38,502 nt of DNA from the NCBI GenBank assembly GCA_001822065.1, contig MHPJ01000012.1, positions 1,125 to 39,626 of the forward strand, in the 5' to 3' direction. The DNA comes from Candidatus Staskawiczbacteria bacterium RIFOXYB1_FULL_37_44 (GTDB taxonomy: Bacteria; Patescibacteriota; Minisyncoccia; Minisyncoccales; Staskawiczbacteraceae). Below the pieces are notes generated by a model, which saw only the letters and a program-made list of their open reading frames with translations, was not told the DNA's origin and did no database searches. The translations under genes and the position numbers were made by a program. Positions 22,240 to 29,805 of the stretch are shown here, piece by piece. The number at the start of each line of letters is the position of its first letter. Position 1 is the stretch's first letter.

Positions 22240-23577
22240 ATGCAAAAGAAAACTCGGTTAATTATATTGCTTGTTTGCGTTGTTTGCTTTTTTTCAATCG
22301 CGCCAATTTTGGTTGCCTACTCAATGGGATACCGGTTTGATTTTGAAAATAAAAAAATCGTGGCAACCGGAGGAATTTATGTGCGCACTTTTCCGGCAGC
22401 CGGAAAAATTATTATTGATTCAGGAGTTTCGCAAAAACCCGGATTATTTGCAAATTCCATTTTTGTGCAAAGTTTGCTTCCAAAAAATCATACCGTAGCA
22501 ATCGAAAAAACCGGCTATTACGGCTACTCAAAAACTTTAGCTGTTCAGGAAAACCAGGTTACAAAATTGGAAAATGTGCTTTTAATAAAAAATAATATAG
22601 CTTTCAGCAATCTTGCAGATAAAATTGACTATTTTTCTGTGTCGCCAAACAATCAAAATATTATTGGCGCCATTTCTGGAAATAAAATTATAAATTTCAG
22701 TTATTTTTCAATTAATTCTGCAAGCTCTGCAAAAATATTTTCCATATCGCAAACAGGAAAAGTTTCCGAAATAAAATGGTCGGGCGACTCAAGCAAAGCT
22801 TTAATAAAAATTGAAAATTCCGGCAATATTTTTTATTATTTCTTTGATGGCGCCTTACAAAAACCTTCGGCTGCGCGCTTGTCTTACTTAGACAAAAATT
22901 CCCAGCAAATTTCCTTTAATCCGCAAAATCCAAGCGCGCTCTTTTTCATAAAAAATAACACTCTTTACTCCGCCTCGGGAAACAGCGCTTTGCCAATTAT
23001 AAACAATATAATTTCTTACAAAATATCCGGCGCAAATATTATTTGGCTGTCCGCAAAAGGCTCCCTGTCAAGCGCTGATCTTTTAGGAAAAACAGTTTCA
23101 AAAATCAGCTTGAAGGATTATCCGGTTAACAGCAAAAAAGCATACGAAATTACCTCAATTCTTTCTGACACCTTTTTAAAAGAAGACAGCTCGTTATTTA
23201 AATTAAATCCAAATACAAAAACATTTGAAAGCTTTACTATTCCGAAAATTTTAAACTATAAAATTTTAAGTTCGCCAGACAATAAAAATTTAATTTATTG
23301 GAGCGTCGATAACATATATTTATATTCATTTGAAAACGAAAAATTTAGCGAAATATTTTCCGGAAATAAAATAGCCAATTTGCAGTGGCTTAATAACGAC
23401 TATATAATTTTTAATTCCGAAGAGAAAATTATAATTTCTGAAATTGATTATCGGGGCAATGTAAACACAGTAACCCTGCCCCAAACAGCAACAAATATGT
23501 TCTTAAACCAGCAAACCGAAAAACTTTATGTTTTATCGGGCAACTCTCTTTTAGTTTCAGAAAAAATCACCCCATAA
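22240..23577 (+). CDS. Membrane-anchored PEGA-domain protein with beta-propeller-like C-terminus
   Basis: The protein has 445 residues. A basic N-terminus and membrane helix (RLIILLVCVVCFFSIAPILVAYSMGY, residues 5-30) are followed by a PEGA-like beta domain near residues 45-110 ('GGIYVRTFPAAGKIIIDSG ... LLPKNHTVAIEKTGYYGYSKTLAV'). About 320 residues of repeated beta strands follow ('KVSEIKWSGDSSKALIKIENSG', 'YKILSSPDNKNLIYWSVDN', 'NLQWLNNDYIIFNSEEK'), like a WD/TolB-type propeller. The bulk is likely outside the membrane and may bind envelope material (inference). A TTG at 22192 would add 16 residues, but the promoter lies inside that stretch, so ATG 22240 is chosen. Confidence 0.75.
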   Translation: MQKKTRLIILLVCVVCFFSIAPILVAYSMGYRFDFENKKIVATGGIYVRTFPAAGKIIIDSGVSQKPGLFANSIFVQSLLPKNHTVAIEKTGYYGYSKTLAVQENQVTKLENVLLIKNNIAFSNLADKIDYFSVSPNNQNIIGAISGNKIINFSYFSINSASSAKIFSISQTGKVSEIKWSGDSSKALIKIENSGNIFYYFFDGALQKPSAARLSYLDKNSQQISFNPQNPSALFFIKNNTLYSASGNSALPIINNIISYKISGANIIWLSAKGSLSSADLLGKTVSKISLKDYPVNSKKAYEITSILSDTFLKEDSSLFKLNPNTKTFESFTIPKILNYKILSSPDNKNLIYWSVDNIYLYSFENEKFSEIFSGNKIANLQWLNNDYIIFNSEEKIIISEIDYRGNVNTVTLPQTATNMFLNQQTEKLYVLSGNSLLVSEKITP

Positions 23578-23590
23578 GCAAAAAAATAAA

Positions 23591-23634
23591 AAGTTTTTTC
23601 GCTCGGGTTGGCCGTGGGCAGGCGCGCGAAAAAA
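23591..23634. terminator. Bidirectional terminator between convergent genes
   Basis: TTTTTTCGC...GCGAAAAAA with a GC-rich interior lies between the plus-strand PEGA gene and the minus-strand nuclease gene. It is followed by T-rich sequence in both directions. Confidence 0.75.
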
Positions 23635-23637
23635 TAT

Positions 23638-24300
23638 TTATTTTTCTGCTATTTCCTGCTCGTAGGTCTCCCCTTTTGTTGCTTTGCAAACTTCCTTAAA
23701 TGCGCAATAATTACACTGCCAGTTGCGCGGAAAATCCGGTAATTTTTCCGGCACGGAGTTCTGCTCAACCTTGTCTTTTAGCGCGTAAAATTTATCCAGC
23801 AAATCTTTGCAAAGCGTTTCGTCATAGTCCACAAAAAACTCTTTCATTTCTTGGCGATCTTTATCAATGTAAAGCAAGATGCCTTTTTTAATATTAAAAA
23901 AATGCAAGTAAAGCTGGATTTGAAAAACATTTTCCTCTTTTGGCTCGCTTAAATTTCTAAAAATCATGCTATTCATACTTTTAATATCCAGCACATAATT
24001 TTCATTTCCAATGCACAAAATTGCGTCTGCCCTGCCGGAAATTATTTCCTGCGAGGGAATGGGAATTTCTGTGACAACTCCAAGCCGCAACCTGTATAAA
24101 ATATTAAAAATTGATCTATGAATATTTTCTCCGTGCTCAAAAATGCGCATAATTCGCGCGTCCACCGGCTCTCGCGGCGCATTTTTAAATTTAAAAAAAA
24201 CAGCGCGCGGGCATTTTCCTGCGTCTGTAATGTAAAACCTGGTTTGCTCTTTATTTTTCTGGTTTTCCAAATAAAACTGGTCAATAAGTTCTTTTAGCAT
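23638..24300 (-). CDS. Cas4/RecB-like PD-(D/E)XK nuclease with Fe-S cysteines
   Basis: A 220-residue DNA exonuclease-type protein. The active site is visible as 'SGRADAIL' (Asp92) and 'YVLDIKS' (Asp105-Ile-Lys107), with a downstream helix containing 'QIQLYLHFF'. One cysteine early (Cys30 in 'GKCPRAVFF') and three late (C-x2-C-x5-C in 'CNYCAFKEVC') match the Cas4/AddB-type 4Fe-4S cluster. No Cas1, Cas2 pair or CRISPR array is present, so a stand-alone DNA repair or recombination role is more likely. The promoter TTGATA-N17-TAAAAT ends six bases before the ATG. Confidence 0.85.
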   Translation of the reverse strand: MLKELIDQFYLENQKNKEQTRFYITDAGKCPRAVFFKFKNAPREPVDARIMRIFEHGENIHRSIFNILYRLRLGVVTEIPIPSQEIISGRADAILCIGNENYVLDIKSMNSMIFRNLSEPKEENVFQIQLYLHFFNIKKGILLYIDKDRQEMKEFFVDYDETLCKDLLDKFYALKDKVEQNSVPEKLPDFPRNWQCNYCAFKEVCKATKGETYEQEIAEK

Positions 24301-24306
24301 AAAATT

Positions 24307-24335
24307 ATTTTATTTTATTTAACAAAAAATATCAA
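24307..24335 (-). promoter_or_regulatory. Promoter of the Cas4-like nuclease gene
   Basis: Minus strand TTGATA (24335-24330), 17-nt spacer, TAAAAT (24312-24307), six bases before the ATG, implying a leaderless mRNA. Confidence 0.65.
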
Positions 24336-24339
24336 GAGT

Positions 24340-24385
24340 AAAAAAAGAGCCCGGCTGAATGGCTATTTGCCAAACAGACGGGCTT
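24340..24385 (-). terminator. Rho-independent terminator of the PurM-like gene
   Basis: On the minus strand AGCCCG ... CGGGCT, with an inner TTTGGC-AAATA-GCCATT stem, is followed by TCTTTTTTT. Confidence 0.85.
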
Positions 24386-24390
24386 CGATC

Positions 24391-25557
24391 TCAAGGAAGC
24401 TCCACTGGCGCAAACCAGGAAATGGTTTTGCCTGTGAACTTAGACTCGACGGTTACGATGGGGGCAACTTCATAAGTGATTTCGCCAGCGCGACGGGCTT
24501 CGATTCCGAAGCTCGCTGCCATGTCAATAAATCTTTGTTCGTTGCTTGCGTCGATCACCGAGAGAACTCCTTGTCCTCCGTGCCATGTTTCATAGCATTC
24601 TTCATCGCTCATACCACGCCACTTTGCGCACTGCCGCATGATTTCGGGCGGATCCCACAGATTGTCAAGGCGCGCCGATAGTCCCCGCGGAAATAAAATA
24701 TCCTCTGCAAACTTGGATTTGAGGGCTCCGCCTGTTAAATGGACGTTAAGGAAAGAGCGGATAAGCGGCTTAAAGTCTTTAGCGAACCAGCCGTTGGCAG
24801 TTGCTAAAAACTTGTCGTAAAGCACTGCGTGTCTTGCCGCCTTATTGATGGCCTCCCGTGCCGCTGGTTTGGAGTAGTAATCATTTCCAAATTCCATGGC
24901 GAGACTTTTGCGCCCGGAACTAATTCCGTTGTTACGCAAGCCTAGTTCGCGCAGAGCCATCACAGACATACCCGATTGGATCTGGTCGCCCGTGATAATG
25001 GTTTCGGGATTGCAGGCACCAATAGCCACTCCCGACCAAAGATACTTGGTCAGAGCATTCGGATTTGGCGAAGTAACGCAACCGGGAAGCTCTGCGGTTT
25101 CGTCTTTGTACATAACAAGCTGATTTTCGTCAGCAATTCTTTTTACGCTGCGCATCATAGCGCGAAATGCGGTATTCACCGGATCGCCCAGCTTTCCAAT
25201 AGTCTCAGTGTCTAAATTGTTGAGTAAAACCAGTGGAAGACCGCCCCAGCGGGTAATGTCTCCGCAGGTCATTGCAATCCAACCGTAGGCCGCGTTATCG
25301 TAGTCGCCGGCTGCGTCTGTTAGCACAACTTTAGTCCCATCTCCATCGGGCACTGCGTCTATCCAACAGTCAACGGGTAATCCCTTTAGCCGAAAAACTC
25401 TGGGGCCGCGAAAGTGCCCACGGGAAAAATCCCGAATCTCAACATACGGAGAATTATTGTAGGTAGAACGACAAAGGGCACCCGCAAAACTGCTGAACGA
25501 ATCCCCCTCAACCACATCCACCCCGTCTTCCGCGTACTTTTTTTTCACAATGCTCAT
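24391..25557 (-). CDS. PurM-like AIR synthase family protein
   Basis: PurM makes aminoimidazole ribotide from FGAM and ATP in purine synthesis. This 388-residue protein has the family landmarks: 'GTKVVLTDAAGDYDNAAYGWIAMTCGDITRWGGLPLVLLNNL', 'YKDETAELPG', 'ITGDQIQSGMSVMALRELGLRNNGISSGRK', 'NVHLTGGALKSKFAEDIL' and 'WDPPEIMRQC'. It is divergent, and no other purine gene is nearby. It may therefore be a PurM-fold enzyme with another substrate (inference). G+C is high (about 50% by eye against the AT-rich background), suggesting acquisition. It is a single-gene unit with its own promoter, a GAGG ribosome-binding site and a terminator. Confidence 0.8.
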   Translation of the reverse strand: MSIVKKKYAEDGVDVVEGDSFSSFAGALCRSTYNNSPYVEIRDFSRGHFRGPRVFRLKGLPVDCWIDAVPDGDGTKVVLTDAAGDYDNAAYGWIAMTCGDITRWGGLPLVLLNNLDTETIGKLGDPVNTAFRAMMRSVKRIADENQLVMYKDETAELPGCVTSPNPNALTKYLWSGVAIGACNPETIITGDQIQSGMSVMALRELGLRNNGISSGRKSLAMEFGNDYYSKPAAREAINKAARHAVLYDKFLATANGWFAKDFKPLIRSFLNVHLTGGALKSKFAEDILFPRGLSARLDNLWDPPEIMRQCAKWRGMSDEECYETWHGGQGVLSVIDASNEQRFIDMAASFGIEARRAGEITYEVAPIVTVESKFTGKTISWFAPVELP

Positions 25558-25635
25558 GGCAGCCTCAAATCATTTAGTCCTACCTGAAAAACAATCCAAA
25601 CAACTCGGATATTAAATTTTCCAGGTGCTAACGAA

Positions 25636-25664
25636 ATCCTACCATCTTTTAATTATCTTGTCTA
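25636..25664 (-). promoter_or_regulatory. Promoter of the PurM-like gene
   Basis: Minus strand TAGACA (25664-25659), 17-nt spacer, TAGGAT (25641-25636) preceded by TGG. It gives a leader of about 70 bases. Confidence 0.65.
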
Positions 25665-25679
25665 TGTTCTAAAAAACTA

Positions 25680-25713
25680 TTCGTTTTATTTGACGATCGT
25701 CAAATTTAACGAA
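25680..25713. promoter_or_regulatory. 34-bp interrupted palindrome upstream of the PurM-like promoter
   Basis: The central perfect palindrome ATTTGACGATCGTCAAAT (25688-25705) is flanked by TTCGTT/AACGAA arms, with two unpaired T's on each side between. It lies just upstream of the -35 box. It may be an activator or repressor site; no T-run marks it as a terminator. Confidence 0.55.
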
Positions 25714-25725
25714 CAAAATACAGCT

Positions 25726-25753
25726 AAAAGGACCCGTTACATCTGGTCCTTTT
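25726..25753 (-). terminator. Terminator of the ribosomal protein operon
   Basis: AAAAGGACC/GGTCCTTTT stem directly after rpsI. On the minus strand the stem ends in TTTT. It marks the end of the long operon. Confidence 0.8.
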
Positions 25754-25763
25754 AAAAATTTTA

Positions 25764-26366
25764 TTATCGTTTCGCCCATTGAGGCGCGCGGCGGGCTCTG
25801 CGCAAACCGAATTTCTTTCTTTCTCTCATTCTTGGATCTCTTGTCAAAAATCCAGCTTTTCTTAAACGTTTTCTGAAATTGTTATTAAAATTAACCAATA
25901 CTCTGGCAGTTCCGTGCCTAATTGCCTCTGCTTGAGCTGAATGCCCTCCGCCCTTAACCACAACGGTAATTCTAAATTTATCCAAACATTTCATTTTTTT
26001 CATTGAAGCAATCGCTGTTTCCTGGTCTTCTACTGTTTGAAAATATTTTTGGTAGGCCTTGTCGTTTACAACAAATTCCTTATCTCCTTTTGTGTAAAGG
26101 CGGATTCTGGCAACGGCAGTTTTTCTTCGACCGATTGCTTCAAAATATCTGTCTGGCTTGCCGGCTGTTTCCTTTATGGTTTTGGCAATTTCTTTTGAAA
26201 TGTCTTCGTCCCCCATTTCATCTGCATCTTCTGGCGACTCAAAAACAGGAGTTTTTATTTCCTCCGTTGCCTCGCTCGCCTCGCTGGAGTTTCGGCGAAG
26301 CGGGCCGAAACTTTTAGTGGCGGCGGGATTTTTTTCTTCTGATATTGTTTTTTTAGTTCTTGGCAT
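25764..26366 (-). CDS. rpsI: 30S ribosomal protein S9 with N-terminal extension
   Basis: The C-terminal 130 residues are standard S9: 'YFEAIGRRKTAVARIRLY', 'GGGHSAQAEAIRHGTARVLVNF', and the basic tail 'RKKFGLRRARRAPQWAKR' that reaches the P-site tRNA. The first 70 residues are an acidic, low-complexity extension ('EASEATEEIKTPVFESPEDADEMGDEDI') that S9 normally lacks. It includes a hairpin-encoded 'SFGPLRRNSSEA'. The gene is last in the operon, three bases after rplM, and is followed by a terminator. Confidence 0.96.
   Translation of the reverse strand: MPRTKKTISEEKNPAATKSFGPLRRNSSEASEATEEIKTPVFESPEDADEMGDEDISKEIAKTIKETAGKPDRYFEAIGRRKTAVARIRLYTKGDKEFVVNDKAYQKYFQTVEDQETAIASMKKMKCLDKFRITVVVKGGGHSAQAEAIRHGTARVLVNFNNNFRKRLRKAGFLTRDPRMRERKKFGLRRARRAPQWAKR
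26288..26312. repeat. Hairpin element inside the rpsI extension
   Basis: AGTTTCGGC, a 7-nt loop, then GCCGAAACT, in frame within the non-conserved N-terminal extension of S9. Confidence 0.7.
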
Positions 26367-26368
26367 AT

Positions 26369-26731
26369 CTATTTTTCAAATTTTAGCCTTTTAATTTGCT
26401 TATCTCTTAATTTATTTTTGCAAAGCATCCCCATCACAGCGTTTCTCAAAACTTCTTTCGGGCCTTTTTTAATTAAAAATTCTTTCAGCGTTGCTTTTTT
26501 TAAATTTCCCAAATATCCGGTATAGCGGAAATAATTTTTGTTTTCCAATTTATTTCCGGTAAATTTCATTTTATCAATGTTTTTTACAACAACGGTATCA
26601 CCCGCATCTTTGTAGGGAACGTAATCGGGCTTGCTTTTTCCGCGCAGCAAAACAGCCACTTCCACAGCCAGCCTGCCCAAAGCTTTATTTTCAGCGTCTA
26701 TTATAATTGTTTTTCTTTGTATATTTTCCAT
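26369..26731 (-). CDS. rplM: 50S ribosomal protein L13
   Basis: L13 is an early-assembly large-subunit protein. The 120 residues include 'IIIDAENKALGRLAVEVAVLLRGKSKPDYVPYKDAGDTVVVKNIDKMKFTGNK', 'KNYFRYTGYLGNLKK' and 'VLRNAVMGMLCKNKLRDKQIKRLKF'. It is about 20 residues shorter than E. coli L13, with both ends trimmed. Its pairing with rpsI is the usual bacterial arrangement. It starts one base after rplQ. Confidence 0.97.
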   Translation of the reverse strand: MENIQRKTIIIDAENKALGRLAVEVAVLLRGKSKPDYVPYKDAGDTVVVKNIDKMKFTGNKLENKNYFRYTGYLGNLKKATLKEFLIKKGPKEVLRNAVMGMLCKNKLRDKQIKRLKFEK

Positions 26732-26732
26732 T

Positions 26733-27083
26733 TTATTTCAAAAGTTCAATTATTGCCATTTTAGCTCCGTCTGAATTTCTTGGTCCTAATTTTATTATTC
26801 TTGTGTAGCCTCCATTTCTTTCTTTATATCTTGGAGCTACTTCGTCAATTATTTTTTTGGTTAATTTTGGAGTCAAATTTTGAGCCAGCAATCTTCGGTT
26901 TGCCAAACTTGAATCTTTTGCTCTTGTAATCATTTTTTCAGCAATAATTCTCAATTCTTTTGCTTTAGCTTCTGTGGTTTTTATTTTCTCATGCAGCAAA
27001 AAATTATTTACCAAAACCCGAAACATCGCGTTCCTTGGCCCAATCTTCATTGAAAATTTTCTGCCTTTGTTTAGCTTTCTCAT
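26733..27083 (-). CDS. rplQ: 50S ribosomal protein L17
   Basis: L17 sits near the peptide exit tunnel. The 116 residues show the family start 'MRKLNKGRKFSMKIGPRNAMFRVLVNNFLLHEKIKTTEAKAKELR', a basic middle and the closing 'GGYTRIIKLGPRNSDGAKMAIIELL'. It follows rpoA by one base, the conserved alpha-operon order. Confidence 0.97.
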   Translation of the reverse strand: MRKLNKGRKFSMKIGPRNAMFRVLVNNFLLHEKIKTTEAKAKELRIIAEKMITRAKDSSLANRRLLAQNLTPKLTKKIIDEVAPRYKERNGGYTRIIKLGPRNSDGAKMAIIELLK

Positions 27084-27084
27084 C

Positions 27085-28035
27085 TTATTCTTCGCCTTTT
27101 ATTTCTAAGCCTAATTTTTTAATTTTTCTTTTTATTTCAGACATTGCTTTGTCTCCCATGCCTTCAAGCTCGGACAAGCTTTTTTCGGATTTTCTTATAA
27201 CTCCGCCGACAGTTTTTATGCCATTGTTAAGCAAAGCATTGAGCGTTCGGCCGGTTAATTTTAAATCCTCAACCAGTATTTTTGTGGCATCCTGTTCCTC
27301 TTCGTCTTTTTTTTCATCCTTTGCCTCAAGGGAACCTTTAGCAGGGGCGGGGCCGGCTTTCCCTTCAAAAATAATGTTAAAATGTTTTATTAAAATTTCG
27401 CATGCCTGAAAAAATGCTTCTTCGGGAGTGATTGTGCCGTCGGTTTCAATTTCCAGACTCAATTTATCAAAATCTGTTCTGTCGCCAACGCGCATATTTT
27501 CAACCTGAAAATTTACATTTCGTATTGGAGTAAATATGGCGTCAACAGCCATTGCCCCAATTTCAGCTTTTCCTTTTTTGATTTGGTCTTTTGGAATGTA
27601 TCCAATGCCTTTTTCAACTAAAAGCTCTATTTCCAATTCTGTTTTTTTGTCTGTGATTGTGGCAATGTGCAATTCGGGATTTACCAATTTTGCTTGCGAG
27701 GGACATTTAAAATCCGCTCCGGTTACTTCGCTTTCCCCTTTTACTTTCAATTCAATTTTTTGCGATTCGCCTTCAAAAATTTTGAATCTCAAATTTTTGA
27801 TATTTAAAAGTATCATTATTGTATCTTCCAAAACTCCCGAAGTTGTTGAAAACTCGTGAGGAACTCCTTTTATTTTAACTTCGGTTACAGCAGCTCCCTG
27901 CAAAGATGAAAGCAAAACTCTCCTTAGAGCATTTCCAATAGTAACGCCGTAGCCAGGATATAATCCTTCTACTTCAAAAACTGCCTGATTTTTTTTCTTT
28001 TGAATTACTTTTGGTGGTAATGGAAGAGAAATCAT
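27085..28035 (-). CDS. rpoA: DNA-directed RNA polymerase alpha subunit
   Basis: Alpha dimerises through its N-terminal domain to assemble RNA polymerase and contacts DNA and activators through its C-terminal domain. The N-terminal domain covers residues 1-230 ('EGLYPGYGVTIGNALRRVLLSSLQGAAVTEVKIKGVPHEF', 'VDAIFTPIRNVNFQVENMRVGDRTDFDKL'). A charged linker (EAKDEKKDEEEQD) leads to the helical C-terminal domain ('LKLTGRTLNALLNNGIKTVGGVIRKSEKSLSELEGMGDKAMSEIKRKI'). At 316 residues it has normal length. It lies between rpsD and rplQ. Confidence 0.98.
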   Translation of the reverse strand: MISLPLPPKVIQKKKNQAVFEVEGLYPGYGVTIGNALRRVLLSSLQGAAVTEVKIKGVPHEFSTTSGVLEDTIMILLNIKNLRFKIFEGESQKIELKVKGESEVTGADFKCPSQAKLVNPELHIATITDKKTELEIELLVEKGIGYIPKDQIKKGKAEIGAMAVDAIFTPIRNVNFQVENMRVGDRTDFDKLSLEIETDGTITPEEAFFQACEILIKHFNIIFEGKAGPAPAKGSLEAKDEKKDEEEQDATKILVEDLKLTGRTLNALLNNGIKTVGGVIRKSEKSLSELEGMGDKAMSEIKRKIKKLGLEIKGEE

Positions 28036-28060
28036 TGTTTATTATTTTTAATAATAAAAA

Positions 28061-28690
28061 TTAACGTGAATAAAACTCAAATATTAATGAAATTTCTGCC
28101 GGTGGCTTTACTTCGTCCAAGCTTGGCTCTCCAATTGCTTTTGATTCCAATTTATCTTTATTGAGCGACAGCCATACGGGCACTTCTTTTCTTTTTAACT
28201 CGCTGGCCAATTCTTTAAATACGCCTTTGGATTTTTTGTTTTCTTTCAAGCCGATTATATCATCTTTTTTAACTTGATAAGATGGAATGTTAACCGGTTT
28301 TCCGTTTATTAAAAAATAACCGTGCGAAACAAGTTGTCTTGCCATAACGCGCGATTTTGCAAAGCCCAATCTAAAAACAACATTGTCCAATCTTTTTTCC
28401 AGCACTCTTATGAGTTCGGCTGAAACATCGTCAACCTTACCCATTTTCTCAAGAGTTTCGCTAACATATCTTTTAAATTGCCTCTCAGAAACTCCATACC
28501 ATTTTTTTAGGGTTTGCTTTTCTTCAAGCGATTTTTTATACTCCGAAGGCGCGCCTCCTCTTCTTTTTCTTTGGGGTCCTGGAGCAAATGCCCTTCTGGA
28601 AAATGCGCATTTTGAACCAAAACAACGCTCCCCTTTTAAAAAGAGTTTTTGGCCCAATCGCCTGCAAGTTTTACATTGATCGTATATCAT
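28061..28690 (-). CDS. rpsD: 30S ribosomal protein S4
   Basis: S4 is a primary 16S rRNA-binding protein and often an autoregulator of its operon. The 209 residues begin with a zinc-type N-terminus (CKTCRRLG...CFGSKCAFSRR), then the 'APGPQRKRRGGAPSEYKKSLEEKQTLKKWYGVSERQF' segment and the S4 RNA-binding domain ('LEKRLDNVVFRLGFAKSRVMARQLVSHGYFLINGKPVNIPSYQVKKDD'). The zinc-binding cysteines are intact. Adjacent genes are rpsK and rpoA. Confidence 0.98.
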   Translation of the reverse strand: MIYDQCKTCRRLGQKLFLKGERCFGSKCAFSRRAFAPGPQRKRRGGAPSEYKKSLEEKQTLKKWYGVSERQFKRYVSETLEKMGKVDDVSAELIRVLEKRLDNVVFRLGFAKSRVMARQLVSHGYFLINGKPVNIPSYQVKKDDIIGLKENKKSKGVFKELASELKRKEVPVWLSLNKDKLESKAIGEPSLDEVKPPAEISLIFEFYSR

Positions 28691-28699
28691 AATTTTAAA

Positions 28700-29155
28700 T
28701 TATACTCTGCGAACTTTTCTTGGCCTGCACCCGTTGTGAGGAATTGGCGTTACATCTTTTATTGAAATAACGTTTAATCCTTGCGTCACCAAGCTTCGTA
28801 CAGCAGACTCTCGGCCTGCCCCAATGCCTTTTATTAAAACCTCTATTCTGTCAATGCCAATTTTTTTACAAATATTTGCAATAGTTTCTGCAACTCTTGA
28901 AGCTGCAAAAGAAGTTGATTTTTTTGTCCCTTTAAACCCAACCGAACCGGCCGATTTCCAAGCCAAAACTTGCCCTCTTGAATTGGTAAGAGTTACAATT
29001 GTATTGTTATAAGAAGAAGAAACATAAACCTTGCCTTCTTGGACTCCGACAGAAGATGATTTAACTTTAACTTCTTTACCGGCTGTCTTATCAATTTTTT
29101 CCTGTTCTTTTATTGCTTCTTCTTGATTTGTTGCTATAACGTGTTTTTTGCCCAT
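28700..29155 (-). CDS. rpsK: 30S ribosomal protein S11
   Basis: S11 lies in the platform of the small subunit. The conserved core is 'GKVYVSSSYNNTIVTLTNSRGQVLAWKSAGSVGFKGTKKSTSFAASRVAETIA' and the end 'VRSLVTQGLNVISIKDVTPIPHNGCRPRKVRRV'. At 151 residues it carries an N-terminal extension of about 25 charged residues (ATNQEEAIKEQEKIDKTAGKE). It is preceded by an 86-nt gap after rpsM that contains a hairpin. Confidence 0.97.
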   Translation of the reverse strand: MGKKHVIATNQEEAIKEQEKIDKTAGKEVKVKSSSVGVQEGKVYVSSSYNNTIVTLTNSRGQVLAWKSAGSVGFKGTKKSTSFAASRVAETIANICKKIGIDRIEVLIKGIGAGRESAVRSLVTQGLNVISIKDVTPIPHNGCRPRKVRRV

Positions 29156-29180
29156 GTCTATATATTTTCTAGATGTTCAT

Positions 29181-29210
29181 GGATAAGTGTTCGCTTTCGC
29201 TCCCTTACCC
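29181..29210 (-). promoter_or_regulatory. Possible mRNA hairpin between rpsM and rpsK
   Basis: On the minus strand GGGTAAG...CTTATCC encloses GAGCGAAAGCGAAC. It lies in the only sizeable gap (86 nt) of the rpsM-rplQ run. No T-run follows, so it is not an ordinary terminator. A ribosomal-protein binding or attenuation site is possible. Confidence 0.4.
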
Positions 29211-29241
29211 ATTCCTGCTAAATTAGTAATAATATATCGTT

Positions 29242-29631
29242 TTATGTTGGCGCCGCAGCTGGTTTTCTGCCAGATCCCATTGTTTTTCTGACATTTCCCC
29301 TGACTGTCCTGTTATTTGTTTTTGTTCGTTGTCCTCGTACGGGCAAACCTTTAATGTGCCTCAATCCTCTCCATGCTCCCACATCTTTCAATCTTTTTAC
29401 ATTTATCATAACTTGCCTTCTCAAATCTCCTTCAATTTTATATTTTTTTTCAATATAATCTTTCAAATCGTTAATTTCTTTTTGGGTCAATTCGGAAGCT
29501 TTTTTATTTATATCAACTTTTAATTCATCTAAAATTTTTTTAGACAAACTCCTGCCTATTCCATAAATATAGGTCAATGAAATTTCTATTCTTTTGTTTT
29601 CGGGTATATTTACCCCTGCAATACGCGGCAT
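29242..29631 (-). CDS. rpsM: 30S ribosomal protein S13
   Basis: S13 contacts tRNA and the L5/L1 bridges at the subunit head. The 129 residues start 'MPRIAGVNIPENKRIEISLTYIYGIGRSLSKKILDEL', contain 'EKKYKIEGDLRRQVMINVKRLKDVGAWRGLRHIKGLPVRGQRTKTNNRTVRG' and end in a basic tail. Length is slightly above E. coli S13. It follows rpmJ. Confidence 0.98.
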   Translation of the reverse strand: MPRIAGVNIPENKRIEISLTYIYGIGRSLSKKILDELKVDINKKASELTQKEINDLKDYIEKKYKIEGDLRRQVMINVKRLKDVGAWRGLRHIKGLPVRGQRTKTNNRTVRGNVRKTMGSGRKPAAAPT

Positions 29632-29659
29632 AGTTTATAAAGTTATAAGGTTTTTAAAA

Positions 29660-29776
29660 TTAGCCCTGGCGTTGTTTGTGCTTAGGATTTTTTTTGCAAA
29701 TAACATAAATTCTTCCCTCTCTTCTGATGATTTTACACTCGTTGCAAATTTTTTTGATTGCTGGACGTACTTTCAT
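29660..29776 (-). CDS. rpmJ: 50S ribosomal protein L36
   Basis: A 38-residue protein ([19 protein letters not shown]... ending KHKQRQG) that is the classic zinc-binding L36: C11-x2-C14, then C27 and H33 as the remaining ligands. It lies between infA and rpsM, as in most bacteria. Confidence 0.96.
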   Translation of the reverse strand: MKVRPAIKKICNECKIIRREGRIYVICKKNPKHKQRQG

Positions 29777-29805
29777 AAAAATTTAAAAATTTAAAAATTG
29801 AAAGA

